DNA from: Monodelphis domestica
Lineage: Eukaryota > Chordata > Mammalia > Didelphimorphia > Didelphidae
Reading direction: 5' to 3'
DNA length: 64,000 nt
NCBI RefSeq assembly: GCF_027887165.1
Contig: NC_077232.1
Location: 17,545,755-17,609,754, forward strand
In this document: positions 12,101 to 23,492 of the stretch, one piece after another
Layout: each line of letters opens with the position of its first letter
Position numbering within the stretch: position 1 is the stretch's first letter
Position numbers and translations under genes: made by a program
The notes under the pieces: model-generated
Database searches by the model: none
Told to the model about the DNA's origin: nothing
The model's input: the letters and a program-made list of their open reading frames with translations, nothing else

Positions 12101-14317
12101 TGCCTGGCAGAGCTCCTCACACCCAGGGGCAGGCCTTGGCCCTCTGGCTTCATTTGTCAGTGGCCAGGGAGCTCCCTCTACCCAAACGAGTCAACACTGG
12201 CTCTCCAGCTCAGGATCAGAGAGTGGCCTGGGACATGGATAAGGTCAGGGACCAGTCCAGGGTCTCACAGTCAGAAAATCTGTACATTGGGCTTTCCTGC
12301 CCTCAAAGACAGCTCTGCTCTGCTCTGCCTCTCCCTGCACGTAGTAGGGCTTATTGATGCCAAGACACATACTACAATGACTGCACATCAGACCTCCCCA
12401 GGGTCCCCCGGAGAAGTTGTCCAGCAAAGAGAAATCCCTCGTCCAGGACGGCACATCCCCCTCCTGGTGGAGCCAGGATTGAGGCTACCAAGTGGGCTCT
12501 CCCCATCATGCCTTGCTCCTTCCAGGAAAAAACTGCTGCTGGGCTCTGGGGTGAAGGAAGGATGCATGGCCTCGGAGTTTCTGTCTTTCTCCCTTTGTCT
12601 CCCTCCCCTGGCCAGTGAGAGAGCTCAGGATCCCCGAAAGGACAGAAAAAGGAGCCCCCCCCAGGCCTTTTAGGCTGGGAACAGAGAGCCCCCAGCCCAG
12701 GGAGCTGCACAGGCCAAGAGGCAGGTGTTATTTGGGTATCAGGATCCTCCACCTCCAGCTTTATTTCAGCTGCTGGAATTCCCTGTCAAAGAGAGCCCTC
12801 TCTGCCTTCTGCGACCCCTCAAGGGGGACATGCAGAGAGAGGGGAGCCCCCCCCCCACACAATGTTTAGGCTCCCCGCCCCCCAAGGTAACCTCTGTCCC
12901 AGCTGCTCCAGGGCTGTGGTGGCCCTTCTTAATCCCTCCGCTCAGTCCTGCCACATTCCTGTTTCCCTCCCATCAGTCTTCTGCCCTGTCCCTTAAAGGC
13001 CCAGCCGGACCCAAAGACACTCAGGGACAGACACACACACAGGCACTCCCTCCCTCTGTCCTTCTCCCTTCAGGGAAAGGGGGTCAGGACCCTGGGCATG
13101 CCCCAAACTCCCCCCGAAACCTAGTGTGTGTCTGTGGCTGTGCTTCCAGGCAAAGGGAAAGCCAGGGGAAAAACAGGAGGAAGAAAATTCCCTTCCCATG
13201 ACGGCCCTAATTAGCACAGAGGATGTGGGGTCTTTCCAGTGAGTGCAAGCACGTTGGGAGCAGACAGCTGTTCCTCGGCCCTCTGGGACCCTCACAATCA
13301 CCGTCCCTCCCTCCCTCCCTCCAGCAGCTGGGCTCCCAGGCTCCCAAGTTGCACTGGACTCCACCTGGGGCAGCATTTTTTAACAGGAGGGGCTGGGGGA
13401 GCATTACCCCCTCGCCCTCTGATTGAACATCCAGCAGGGAGGCAGCAACACTGGAGCTGAGCTCCTCACCCAAACCCATCCATGGAGCCCGCTGGAGCCC
13501 TGAATGCTGCCAGCGCTTCCCCACCGACCCTCCAAGTTGCCCCAGCCCTGCTCAGCAGGTTCCCTGCCCCAGGCTGAAGGTTCCTTCTCTACTTTCCCCG
13601 ATCCGAGCCTTTTCCTCCAGAGAACCTGTCATCTCCCATTTTCTCCACTCAAAGAGGGTGCGCCAGGTCCCAGGGGTCAGGGGTCATGTTCCTGGGGGAG
13701 CAGAGGAGGGGGCGATGCCCAGGAACTCTCTGGACGACCTTTCTCTGAAAGAATCTGCCTCCTGCTGCTGCCGCCAATCCTTAGCTGGCAGAGCACAGGC
13801 TCCTCTGGCTTGGCATTCTTCACTAGCCTTCATCCCTTCTCCGCTGCGCCCAGCCCCTTCCCCCATCTGCTCCCAGCAGCCGGGCAGGGAGGACCGAGGC
13901 TGGCATCCCCGGCATTTCGTCCTGCCGCTTCTGCCCACCCCCTTGTCCCGTAATGCCCTGGAGGAAGACGGAGTCACGGCCCCGGGAATTCCCTCTTGCC
14001 CCAAGTTTGTCCCAGACCTGAGAGCTGGCACGGGGGGGGGGGGGGGGGGGTGGTACCGTAAACCCAATGGGCAGTGCCAGCCGTGGGGAGGGGAGCTCAC
14101 CGGTGTCCTGGCGGAACTGGTGCATGGACTGCAGGTCGATGATGTAGGGCGCCAGGCGGCTATCCACCTGGCCCAGCACCACGCTGCCGCCGCTTGCGCG
14201 GGGCCCCCCGGCCCGAATCACCGCCTCGATGTGGTGGCTCACGGCCGGGCTGTAGGGTCTCCAGCGGCCGTGCTCGTTCAGCCATTCCCAGACCACCACG
14301 GCAGAGGCCAGCAGCAT
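116..14317 (-). CDS. DTX4: DTX4, Deltex E3 ubiquitin ligase 4 (5' part, five coding exons; 3' end off the window)
   Basis: Deltex proteins are RING-type E3 ubiquitin ligases that act on Notch signalling; DTX4 is also reported to target TBK1 in innate immunity. Joining five exons (14317-14101, 6813-6096, 2357-2296, 1090-929, 177-116) gives about 407 residues that match my recollection of human DTX4 almost throughout. WWE domain 1 (residues about 1-78, WEWLNEHGRW) begins in exon 1. WWE domain 2 (about 79-155, VVWEWENDGGSWTPYD) lies in exon 2, followed by a Pro/Gly-rich linker and then a conserved basic stretch (RKTTKKQAKK) in exon 4. Every junction has GT-AG signals and a compatible phase. The reading stops at HPPDE, just before the RING finger; RING and the Deltex C-terminal domain must lie beyond base 1. 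The start ATG at 14317-14315 opens with MLLASAVVVWEW as in human and has G at -3. No lesion was seen, so this looks like a functional gene. Confidence 0.96.
178..928 (-). other. DTX4 intron 4 with an old MIR-type SINE (about 785-895)
   Basis: This is non-coding intron between exons 5 and 4. Around 785-895 the reverse of a MIR/CORE-SINE is visible (ccaatgaggaacctgagccc, then ttgcccaaggggcacacaac), diverged and without clear target duplications. The rest shows no recognised feature. Confidence 0.6.
929..1090 (-). CDS. DTX4: DTX4 coding exon 4
   Basis: This 162-bp exon lies between acceptor ttttag (1096-1091) and donor gtattc (928-923). It encodes GILMSAAGLPVCLTRPPK and onward to a basic stretch ending KKQAKK, matching the region before the RING finger of DTX4. 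Phase 1 in, phase 1 out. Confidence 0.95.
1942..2080 (+). repeat. Marsupial CORE-SINE fragment (DTX4 intron 3)
   Basis: Contains gtggatgg, gaggtcctgggttccaatct and the typical 3' tail with ttaccattcttctgc and aagatggaaggg. The central core is partly deleted. It lies antisense to DTX4. Confidence 0.75.
2296..2357 (-). CDS. DTX4: DTX4 coding exon 3
   Basis: This 62-bp exon lies between acceptor ttag (2361-2358) and donor gtaaga (2295-2290). It encodes VPTVPVKNLNGSSPVNPALA, identical to my recollection of human DTX4. Phase 2 in, phase 1 out. Confidence 0.94.
2358..6095 (-). other. DTX4 intron 2
   Basis: A GC-rich intron of about 3.7 kb. Apart from the SINE at 2713-2886 it holds poly-G tracts (near 3507-3517 and 4957-4970) and an old MIR-like stretch at about 5735-5835 (ggatttgaaccccag). 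No conserved reading frame was recognised; open frames here follow from the high GC content. Confidence 0.7.
2713..2886 (+). repeat. Marsupial CORE-SINE, full-length type, with target duplication
   Basis: Runs from ggggcaactgggtggctcag through gtgaccctgggcaagtcatt to an A tail. It is flanked by aaatgctgatt (2701-2711) and aaatgctggtt (2888-2898), a near-perfect 11-bp target duplication that marks a retroposed copy in DTX4 intron 2. Confidence 0.88.
6096..6813 (-). CDS. DTX4: DTX4 coding exon 2 (second WWE domain and Pro-rich linker)
   Basis: The acceptor cag is at 6816-6814 and the donor gtaggt at 6095-6090. The 718-bp exon begins TLRPVRRSFYDPASAPGKG, which completes the first WWE domain and leads into the second (VVWEWENDGGSWTPYD). 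It continues through a CSCPQC motif and a Pro/Gly/Ala-rich linker that is more divergent from human, then ends in the strongly conserved ALATLNRTNLQRLAIAQS. It ends in phase 2. The exon is very GC-rich. Confidence 0.96.
7808..7952 (+). repeat. MIR/CORE-type SINE
   Basis: Shows gtggatagagcacaaagtct, gacctgagttcaaatcc, ctgggcaagtcactaatcc and cagtttcctcatctgtaaac in the canonical order. Confidence 0.85.
8321..8503 (-). repeat. Marsupial CORE-SINE (reverse)
   Basis: Reads in reverse from the 3' tail (cttctatcctagaatcaact) through tgaacccaggacctcccatc to the head (gagccccccagttcccc). The core is partly deleted. Confidence 0.8.
10557..11398. repeat. Polypyrimidine (CTCT/CCCTCT/TTTC) low-complexity tract
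   Basis: About 840 bp of almost pure C/T on the plus strand, built from shuffled units such as tctctttccctcc and ttcttattctctc, with rare gtgtg interruptions. It lies in DTX4 intron 1, so the sense transcript carries a polypurine run. Long open frames on both strands here are artefacts of the low complexity. Confidence 0.95.
11410..11714 (+). repeat. Unassigned old interspersed repeat
   Basis: The stretch holding tactgaaatagcttgctagt, ctcaataaactccagtggct and attcaaagtccttcccaact resembles a repeat I have seen widely in mammalian DNA, but I cannot name the family. A similar stretch occurs near 16380-16560. Confidence 0.4.
11715..11922 (-). repeat. Marsupial CORE-SINE (reverse, near full length)
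   Basis: Starts with a T-rich tail, then ccttctatcttagaatcagt, gggacttgcccaggatcaca, aacccaggacctcccatctc and ends at the head sequence acccagctgg. Confidence 0.88.
14101..14317 (-). CDS. DTX4: DTX4 coding exon 1 (start codon, first WWE domain)
   Basis: The exon runs from the ATG (14317-14315) to the donor gtgagc (14100-14095 on the minus strand) and ends in phase 1 after the Asp-Thr codons. It encodes 72 residues with the first WWE domain, including the paired Trp residues of WEWLNEHGRW and the conserved DSRLAPYIIDLQSM. A longer in-frame ATG exists upstream at 14458, but the intervening residues are Arg/Pro-rich and unlike DTX4, so 14317 was preferred. Confidence 0.95.
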
Positions 14318-15130
14318 GGCTGGCGATCGTGGGGGCCGCCGCCTCCTCCGCGCAGCCCCCCGGGAGCGCCTGGGCTGGGCCGCCGGCCTCAGCTGCTCGC
14401 CATGAGCCCCGGGACGCCCCCGCCGCCGCCCTCCGCTGGGGCCCAAGGCTTCATGCAAAGGCTACGCCTGGCCCGGTCACCCCGAGCCTGCCCGCCCGCC
14501 ACTGCGGCCGCCGCCCCCGGGCCCGGGCACCAGTTGCGCCTCCTCTGCGGATGCCCGGCCGCCGGGATCTCTGCGAGCCGGCCTGCGCCCAGCTGCATGC
14601 TCCGGCGGCCGGGGCGGGGTGGGGGCTGGCCGCCCCTCCCCCGCGGTCCCCTCCCCCAGCCGCAACCGCGGTCCCGCCCCCTCCCCAGGGCCCGCGCCGC
14701 GCTCGCTCCCCGGCCCCCTGAACCCCCCCCCCTCGGGCTCGGGGCCAAAGCCGGGGAAAGGGGCTGGGCGTCCACCCCACCCCGCGACCCCCTCCTCCCC
14801 AATACGAGACACATCTCTCGCTTTTTAAAAAACGCATTGACAACCATGCACGGACATGGGCGGGAGCTCCCCGAGCTCTCGGGGTTGCGGGGGCTGCAGC
14901 TCGTGAGCGCGCGAGCGCGCACACGTTCCCAGACACAAGCGGGAACGGGCGCGCGCACGCCCCCCCCTCCAGCCGTCTCTATTACCTCATGCCCGGCCCT
15001 CAGCCCAGCCCGGGAGCCAGCTGTCCGTCAAGAGGCCCGAGGCCACGTCCCGCCCCCTGCCGTCTCCCCGGAGCCCCACCGCCCCCTGCTGGCGCCTGAG
15101 GGAGGGACCCGACAGGTCGGCCCCGGGACC
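14318..15130 (-). promoter_or_regulatory. CpG-rich promoter and 5'UTR region of DTX4
   Basis: The bases upstream of the DTX4 ATG are visibly dense in CG dinucleotides and GC boxes (repeated ccgcccc and gggcggg types, a run of gcgcgcg near 14910-14960), with no clear TATA box. That is the usual form of a CpG-island promoter. The transcription start cannot be placed from sequence alone. Composition falls off beyond about 15150. Confidence 0.7.
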
Positions 15131-15149
15131 TCAACACCTGGCCCTTGCC

Positions 15150-17120
15150 CGGCCCGAGAGTCAAGAGTCGGAGTGTGCCAGGGAGGGATGGCTCTCCTCG
15201 CCAGGTCGCTGGAATGGCTTCGTGATCCCTTCCAGAATTACCGGCGCCTCCTTCTTCACCGGAACTTGACCAGGGATGACTCGAGGTATAGGAGAGATGA
15301 GAGACGAGGAGAGCTGGCCTCCGAGCCTAGAACAATTACTTTCAAGCCCTGCTGTGTAACCCAACCTGGCTGTGTGACTGAGCAAGTCCCTTCACCCCGC
15401 GGGGCTCCGGGCAACTCTTGGGTTCTGGAGGGCAGAGAAGGAGCTGATCTGCCCTGGGGACGAGCCAGGAGTTAAGCGTCGGCCATGCGCCAGCATGAAA
15501 CAGACCCAGCAGCAAGTCCACGGAGGAATGGACAGGCCGGAGCAGCAGGCGGGCCACAACCAGGTGGGTTCCCGGCCAACGTAGCGCTCAGGGAGGGTAT
15601 CAGGCAAAGTAAGGACTCTCCCGAGGGCTCCCGGCGTGAGTTTCGGAGATGGGAGAGGCTCGGGGCATTTTCTTCTGCCCCATCTCTATCCCTACCTGCG
15701 CCCTGTCGAGGGGACAATTCTAGGGCCTTGAGGCAAGTGCTTTTAAGGGGATTCTCAGTTTGTCTTTCAGTCCGGAGCAGCTGCACAGAAGAGACCTCCG
15801 TATGCACTGCTCGTCTGTCATTCCCGGTCTTAGTTGCTTGGGGGACCTGAGAGGCGAGTTTTTGGTCACAGAGCTAGTATATGTCAGAAGCAGAATTTGA
15901 ACCCAAGTTCCTGATTCCAAAATAGTCATTCCATCTACTGGGCTAGCCTGCCTTTAAGGGTGCCTACATATTGGTCGAAGTTAATTAACTGTATCCGAAT
16001 CCTTCATTTCCTGCCCGGGGAAACTGAGGCCAGAGGAGAGAGCACTTTCTCAAGGACCTCAGAGCTCAAAACCAGGACTTCTGGTTGCTAAACGTCCATC
16101 AAGCAGGGCTGATGCTCCAGGCGCCGAGCTACAAGTACAAGCTTTCACTGCTCTTGCTTTAGGATAGGAAAGAAAGTGGAGGCTTGGCAGGTCCCCCCGA
16201 GGGTCATGATTTAGGTCTGAGGGGACCCTAGAGAGGATCGACTCCAAACCTAACATCAGGCAGGGAAACGGACGTCCTGGGAGCAGAGCAGAAATGCCTT
16301 TCCTATTGATGGGATCGGAGAACTTCCTGTACCTAATGAATGAAATGAAGCTTCCTGTACCCAAATGGTACAGGCTGCCAGTCCGTGGGTCAGAGACTTT
16401 GCCCAACAGACTCGTTTTATACAATGGCTACCACTGAGAGCCTTTGACTATCTAGTTGCCGTCCTCCAGAACCTTCCATGTCTCTCTGTGGCATCAAAGA
16501 TAAAACACAGGCTTTTCCTCTGGCACTTGAAGTCTCTCTCTAGGACTTTCTGAGCTAATTTCACATCCCTGCCTTTCCGAAATCCAGCCAGATGGATGTG
16601 TGCTGGCCCCTGAATGCAGCTCGCCTTCATCAAATTCCCAGACTTCAGGGAGCTCTCTAGCTCTACAAGGACCCATAAAGATCATCATCTCCGGCTGGCT
16701 TTGCAGGCGAGGAGGCAAGCCCAGAGATCCAACAACTATCAATCCACCACCGATATCTGTCAAATGCCTCACTCTGGGCATGGAATACAACGGAGGACAG
16801 GATCCCTACTTGAATGAGCCCGTGGTCTAATGAGGAGACAAGTGCATATAAAACTACAGATGGCATAAATAGGAAGTTCATGAATGCAAGGGCTGCAGAA
16901 GGAGGGTGCCAGCGGTTAGGAAAGGTTTACATGCAGAAGATGGAGCCTCATCTTGGATGGAGAGAGGTTCAAGGTCACATATGTAATCAGGAGAATCTGA
17001 ATTCAAACCCAGCTTCTCAGATTCCAAAGCCTCTGACAATTAATAATTAAATCATTGATTTCAAGCTAGAAAGGACTTTAAGGGTCATCAAGTCCATTTT
17101 GTAGATTAATGAAGCCATTT
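15150..17120. other. Upstream flank of DTX4, repeats only
   Basis: No gene was recognised. Old reverse MIR-like SINEs are visible at about 15845-15955 (gaatttgaacccaagttcct) and 16015-16135 (ggggaaactgaggccagagg). The GC content drops steadily through this stretch. Confidence 0.6.
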
Positions 17121-17124
17121 AGCC

Positions 17125-17640
17125 ACTTTCACGCAGATGTAGTTCCTCCTTTGTTTTTGAAGAGAATCATTGACATCACTGGTGATAACTTGGATGAATT
17201 GAATTTAAGTGACTCAGACTCTCACAGAGTCATCAGCCTTATCCTCTTTTCCAGAGCCACTGAAATCTACTGGCAAAACAAAGGTGAGGATGACTGGTGA
17301 TGGCCGGAGACACAGTGGAAAATCTTGGCTTCTTCAGTGTCTGAACACTCCATAGCACCTGCTTTAGATGCTTTCATGGCCATTGGACCAGACTGTTCTC
17401 ATCCACCCATTCCACTGGGGGAAGTCTTCATATGCTTGGGGTAGACATCCTCTGACTCATCGATGATCTTGAGGCCCATCAGTTACCCTGAGCCTAGTTA
17501 ACCTGCCTGCTGAGACAGTTTGGCCAGGATGTGGCCAATTCTTGGAGCAATGGCAAGTGGACAGCAAAGGTGGACCAGCAGCTCCGAAAAGGACTCAGCA
17601 AACCCTCACACTAGAGGGACTACTTCTCCCTGCAAGCTTC
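17125..17640 (+). repeat. Unassigned dispersed repeat (marsupial-type)
   Basis: The segment with ggtgaggatgactggtgatgg, ttggccaggatgtggccaat and ggggtagacatcctctgact resembles a dispersed marsupial repeat I have met elsewhere. I cannot assign it to a family and no reading frame is preserved. Confidence 0.4.
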
Positions 17641-17854
17641 GCCCAATCCTCATACAAATAGTAAACTACCTAAGGCAAGATTTGAGCTCAGATTTTTCTT
17701 ATTCCATGTCCAACACTCCATCTATTTGAGATCCTGAGGCTTACTGACTTAATTAAGGACTATATAGGACAACAGAATACAGTAGAAAGAATAATGGTTT
17801 TGGAGTCAAGGAAACTAATTCTGGAAATGAATTGGAAACTAACCACCTGTAGGG

Positions 17855-18095
17855 CTTTAGTTGCAGCTGGATGAACAGAATGCTGGACTTGGAGTCAGAA
17901 AGACCTGAGTTTCCAGCCTCAGAAACTAGCTGTATAACTCCCTAGGCAAGTCACTCTGTCTGCCTTAGTTTCCCTGTCTCTAAAATGGGAATATTACTAT
18001 AATCTACCTTGCAGGATTGTGGTGAGGATAATATGAGGCAATTTTTTTTTGCAGGTGAAGCACTATAAAAATGCTATCTATGATTATTAGTTGGT
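17855..18095 (+). repeat. MIR/CORE-type SINE
   Basis: Has ggacttggagtcagaaagac, ggcaagtcactctgtctgcc, agtttccctgtctctaaaat and the 3' part ggattgtggtgaggataata in order. Confidence 0.85.
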
Positions 18096-20032
18096 CACTT
18101 GATTTCTTAAAATCTGTTTGCTCTGTTGTGAAATGAGGAGGCTGGATTATGACTTTTAAAAATCTCTTACAGCTATAAAAATCAATGATCCTGTGACTAG
18201 CTGGGGATGTATGATCCTAGGATGAGAGACAAACTTCTTGGAGCATTGTCTCAAGATGCTGAGCAAAAATGGTGGAAAAGAAACAGAGCTCTCCTGATCT
18301 TTCCCAAATTACTCTCCAAACAATTTTGATATAACACCTCAAAATGAAACAGTTTCTCAGCCGAAGACAACTTAGAAGGTCTACACAAATGGTCCATCCC
18401 GTGTGGTGGGAATGGTGCTTGGACTGAGCCATTAAGGCAGGCCCCACCTTAGCAAGCTATCACAGGCTAAATCAGCTGCATTGGATGGTGAGTCAGACAA
18501 TTGGGCAGAAGGAGATGATGGGGGACCCTTTGCTGGCTCTGGGTACAGGATTCTGTTGCTTTACCCATATAAAGGTCCAGGTTGCAGTCCAAGGTCATGG
18601 TCCTAGGGTGAGGAGAAGCACTAGCACATAGCACTGGTGACCACAGGGAAGCAGAGGACTGTAGTTAGTTTTGGGGCAGAAAAGAGGGTTTATTGTCCCT
18701 CACAAACCAGAGAACCAGCCAGGAGAGTATTAAACACAGCTCTCCTTAGATCTTTAGTCCTTGGAAGAACTGAAAACTTAGAGATCCCTTGAGGTAGCTC
18801 TGAAAGCAGCTGCACAAAGGACCTGCAGCTTGGGACAATACTCCCTTCATGACAGGAATAGAGTCCAACTTTAACAGGTTTTTTTCTAAATTAAAAGTCA
18901 AGAAAAAAACTGGAAAATGAGCAAAGGACAAAAAAGGTGTCTGAAAATAGAAAATTGTTTTGGTAACAGGGAATATAAAAACATAAACTCAGAAGAAAAC
19001 AAAAAAGTCAATAATGCTGCATCTTAAGCCTCAAAGAAATATGTGAGCCCAAGCCACCCCAGAAATTCCTGGAGGAATTCAAAAAGGATTTTAAAAATCA
19101 AATGGGAGGCACAAGAACAAGTGGGAAAATAAATGAGAGTTATGAAGGAAAATCATGAAAAAAGAGTTGACAGTTTGATAAAAGAGGCTTGAAAAAAAAA
19201 TATTAAAAAACAGAATGGGTCAACAAGTCAAAGAAGCACAAAAATCCACTGACGAGAAAACCTTTTAAGAAGCAGAATTGGCCACATGGAACAAGATGTG
19301 CAAAAATTCACTGTAGAAAAGAACTTTTTAAAAAGTCAATTTGGTCAAAAGGAAAGTATGTACAAAAATTCACTGAAGAAAATAATTTCTTAAAATCAAA
19401 GATGGACTAGTGGAAGCTAATGACTCTATGAAACATCAAGAAACAATAAAAGAGCTAAATAATATTATCCTAAAGAATGAATAGTCAAAGAAATAATCAT
19501 AGAAATAATCAATATCATTTAAGAGAATGACAATAGAGAGACAACAAACAAAAATGAATGGGATACAATCAAAACTAGTCTTTGGGGTAAAATATATATA
19601 TGTATGTATATATGTATATATAAAAATGCTTACACTAATAAAATAAAGGGCAAAGCAATGAATTAGGCATGCAACTAAAAAAATAGAAAAGGAATGAATT
19701 AAAAATCCCCAAATTAAACACATCATTAGAAATCCTGAAAATCAAAGGAGAAGATTATTAAAAAAAAAAAGACAACTATTGATCTAATAAATAAGATAAG
19801 GGGCTGGTTTTATGAAAAGAAAATCACTAAAAATAGTAACCCATTGGTAAATTTGATTTAAAAAAAGAAAGAAGAAAACCAAATAACCAGTATAAAAAAC
19901 TTAATAGGTGAAATCTAAACCAATGAAGAAAATATTACAACAATTATTGGGAGTTATTTTGCCCAACTATATGTCAATAAACATGATGATCTAAGTGAAA
20001 TAGATGAATGTGTACAAAAATATAAACTTCTC

Positions 20033-22353
20033 ACCTTTGATAAGATACAAAACTCATTCCTATTGAAAACATTAGAAAGTATAGGAATAGAAGGGCTTTT
20101 CCTAAAAATAATAAACAGTATCTATCTAAAACCATCAGCAAACATCTTCTGCAATGGGGATAAATTAAATGCATTCCCAACAAGATCAGGAGTGAAACAA
20201 AGATGCCCATTATCATCTCTATTATTTAACATTGTACTAGAAACACTAGCAGTAGCAATTAGAGAAGAAAAAGAAATTGAAGGTATTAAAATAGGCAATG
20301 AGGAGATCAAGCTGTCACTCTTTGCAGATGATATGATGGTTGACTTAAAGAATCCTAGGGAATTAACTAAAAAGCTAGTAGAAATAATCAACAACTTTAG
20401 CAAAGTTGCAGGATACAAAATAAACCCACATAAGTCATCAGCATTTCTATATATTTCCAACACATCTCAGCAGCAAGAATTAGAAAGATAAACTCCATTT
20501 TAAATCACCCTAGACAATATAAAATACTTAGGAATCTCTCAGCTGAGACAAACACAGGAACTATATGAGCACAACTATAAAACACTCTCCACACAATTAA
20601 AACTAGATCTAAATAATTGGAAAAACATTAATTGCTTATGGGTAGGATGAGCTCACATAAAAATGACAATCTTACCCAAACTAATTTACTTATTTAGTGC
20701 CATAGCCATCAAACTACCAAAAAACCTTTTTACTGAATTAGAAAAAATTTTGACAAAGTTCGTTTGGAAGAACAAAGGATCGAGGATATTCAGGGAAATA
20801 ATGAAAAAAAAATGTGAAGATAGGTAGCCTAGAAGTACCAGATCTCAAACTATACTATAAAGCAGTGGTCATCAAAACAATATGGTACTGGCTAAGAGAA
20901 AGAAAGGAGGATCAGTGGAATAGACTTCAGCGAGACAGTCTATGATAAACCCAAAGATCCCAGCTTTGGGGACAAAAATCCACTATTAGATAAAAACTGC
21001 TGGGAAAATTAGAAGACAGTATGGGAGAGATTGGGTTTGGATCAACATCTCACATCCTACACCAAGATAAACTCAGAATGGGTGAATAACTTGAATATAA
21101 AGAAGGAAACTATAAGTAAATTAGATGAACACAGAATAGTATACTTTCCAGATCTTTGGAAAATGAAAGATTTTAAGACCAAGCAAGAGTTAGAAAAAAT
21201 TACAAAATGTAAAATACATAATTTTGATTACATTAGATTGAAAAGTTTTTTTACAACCATAACCAATGCAACCAAAATTAGAAGGAAAGCAACAAATTGG
21301 GGGGGAAATCTTCATAACAAAAACCTCTGACAAAGGTCTAATTATTCAAATTTATAAAGAGCTAAGTCAATTGTACAAAAAATCAAGCCATTCTCCAATT
21401 GATAAATGGACAAGGGACATGAATAGGCAATTTTCAATTAAAGAAGTCAAAAGTACTAATAAGCACATGAAAAAGCATTCTAAATCTCTTATAATCAGAG
21501 AGATGCAAATCAAAACAACTCTGAGGTATCACCTCACACCCAGCAGACTGGCTAACATGACAGCATAGGAAAGTAATGAATGCTAAAGGGGATGTGGCAA
21601 AGTTGGAACATTAATGGATTGCTGGTGGATTTGTGAATTGATCCAACCATTCTGGAGGGCAATTTGGAACTATGCCCAAAGGATGCTAAAAGACTGTCTG
21701 CCCTTTGATCCAGTCAGCACTGCTGGGTTTGTACCCCAAAGAGATAATAAGGAAATAGACTTGTACAAGAATATTCATAATCTCGCTCTTTGTGGTGGCA
21801 AAAAATTGAAAAATGAGGTGATGCCCTTCAATTGGGGAATGGCTGAACAAATTGTGGTATCTGTTGGTGATGGAATACTATTATGCTGAAAGGAATAATG
21901 AACTGGAGGAATTCCATGGGAACTGGAAGGACCTCCAGGAATTGATGCAGAATGAAAGGAGCTGAACCAGGAGAACTGATACACTGTGGTAAAATCGAAC
22001 ATAATGAACTTCTCTACTAGCAGCAATACAATGATCCAGGACAATTCTGAGGGATTTATGAGAAAGAATGCTATCCACGTTCAGAGGAAGAACTGTGGGA
22101 ATAGAAACACAGAAGAAAAATAGCTGCTTGATCACATGGTTCAATGGGGATAGGATTGGGGATGTCAACTCTAAATGTTCAACCTAGTGCAAACACCAAC
22201 AACATGGAAATCGGTTTTGATCAAGGACACATGTAAAACCCAGTGGAATTGCACATCAGCTATGAGAAGGAGTGGGGATAGGGGAGGGAAAGAATATGAT
22301 TCTTGTTACCAAGGAAAAATGTTCTAAATTGTCTAATTAAATAAATAAAAAAA
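20033..22353 (+). mobile_element. 5'-truncated L1 inserted into the older L1
   Basis: A 2.3-kb L1 3' portion. A readable stretch at 20063-20491 encodes reverse transcriptase with the motifs NAFPTRSGVKQRCPLSSLLF and LFADDMMVD, the F-A-D-D catalytic box. Further ORF2 pieces follow to about 21570, then the 3' UTR and an A-rich tail. It is flanked by ataaacttctc at 20022-20032 and 22354-22364, an 11-bp perfect target duplication lying within older L1 sequence. ORF2 is broken in several places, so the copy is inactive. Confidence 0.92.
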
Positions 22354-23492
22354 ATAAACTTCTCAAATTAACAAAAGAGGAAATAGAAGATTTAAACAAT
22401 CCCATCTAAGTAAAAGAAATTGAACAAACCATCAATGGACTCCTAAGAAAAAATTCCCGGGGCCTGATGTATTCACAAGAGAACTCTATCAAGTATTCAA
22501 AGGGCAATTAACTCAAATACCACATAAACTATAGGGGGAAAAAGAGGGAAAGAAGGACTTCTTCCATATTTCTTTTATGATACAAATATGGTATTGATAC
22601 CAAAACCAAGAAGAGCTAAAACAGAGAAAGAAAACTATAGACCAAATCTCCCTAATGAATATTAATGCAAAACCTTAAATAAAATACTAGCAAGGAAAGT
22701 ACAGCATTATATCATAAAGATTATATACCATGACCAGGTAGATTTTATACCAGAAATGCAGGGATAGTTCAATATTAGGAAAATGATTAGCTTACATGAC
22801 CTTATCAATAACAAAAGCAACAGAAACCATGTGATTATTTCAATAAATGCAAAGAAAGTCTGGGACAAAATATAACACCCAATCCTTCCAAAAACATTAG
22901 AAAACACTGGAATGAATGGAGGTTTTCTTAACTTGATAAAGGGCATCTATATAAAGCTACCAGGAAGCATTATCTGTAATGGGGTATAATATAATAACAT
23001 TATAATAAAATAATAATAGAATCCTTACCAATAAGATATGGGATGAAACAAAGATTGCTCATTATCACTACTATTTAATATTATGCTAGAAATGCTAGCA
23101 ATAGTAACAAGAGCAGGAAAAAATTCAAGGGAATTAGAATAGGCATTAAGAAAACAAAACAACCCCTCTTTGCAGATGATATGATAGTATACATAGAGAA
23201 TCCCAGAGAATCAACCAAAAAACTAATCAAAAAAGTTAAAAACTTTAATATAGTTGCAGGATACAAAATAAACCAATATAAATCTTCAGCATTTCTATTT
23301 ACCGCCAACAAAGTGCAACAGCAAGAGATAGAAAAGGAAATTCCATTTAAAATAATCATAACAAATATAAAATACCTAAGAATATACTGACCAAAACAAA
23401 CCCAGCAACTATATGAACACAGTTGCAAAACATTTTTCACACAAATAAAGTCAGACCTAAACTATTAGATAGAAAATAATAATTCCTTATGG

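Larger units (their letters stand above)
6814..14100 (-). other. DTX4 intron 1
   Basis: A large first intron of about 7.3 kb. It contains old reverse MIR-type SINEs (about 6870-6985, 8185-8315, 9590-9715), dated better by divergence than by any flanks, plus the SINEs and polypyrimidine tract listed separately. No other coding exon was recognised. A poly-G run sits at about 14031-14050, close to the exon 1 donor. Confidence 0.75.

Noticed and set aside
14318-14458. Alternative upstream in-frame ATG for DTX4 at 14458.
   Set aside because: The added 47 residues are Arg/Pro/Gly-rich and do not match the conserved DTX4 N terminus, which begins MLLASAVVV.
13658-15475. A 605-codon open frame on the plus strand across the DTX4 start region.
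   Set aside because: It is antisense to DTX4 exon 1 and its CpG island; high GC content removes stop codons. Pro/Arg/Ala-rich with no recognisable domain.
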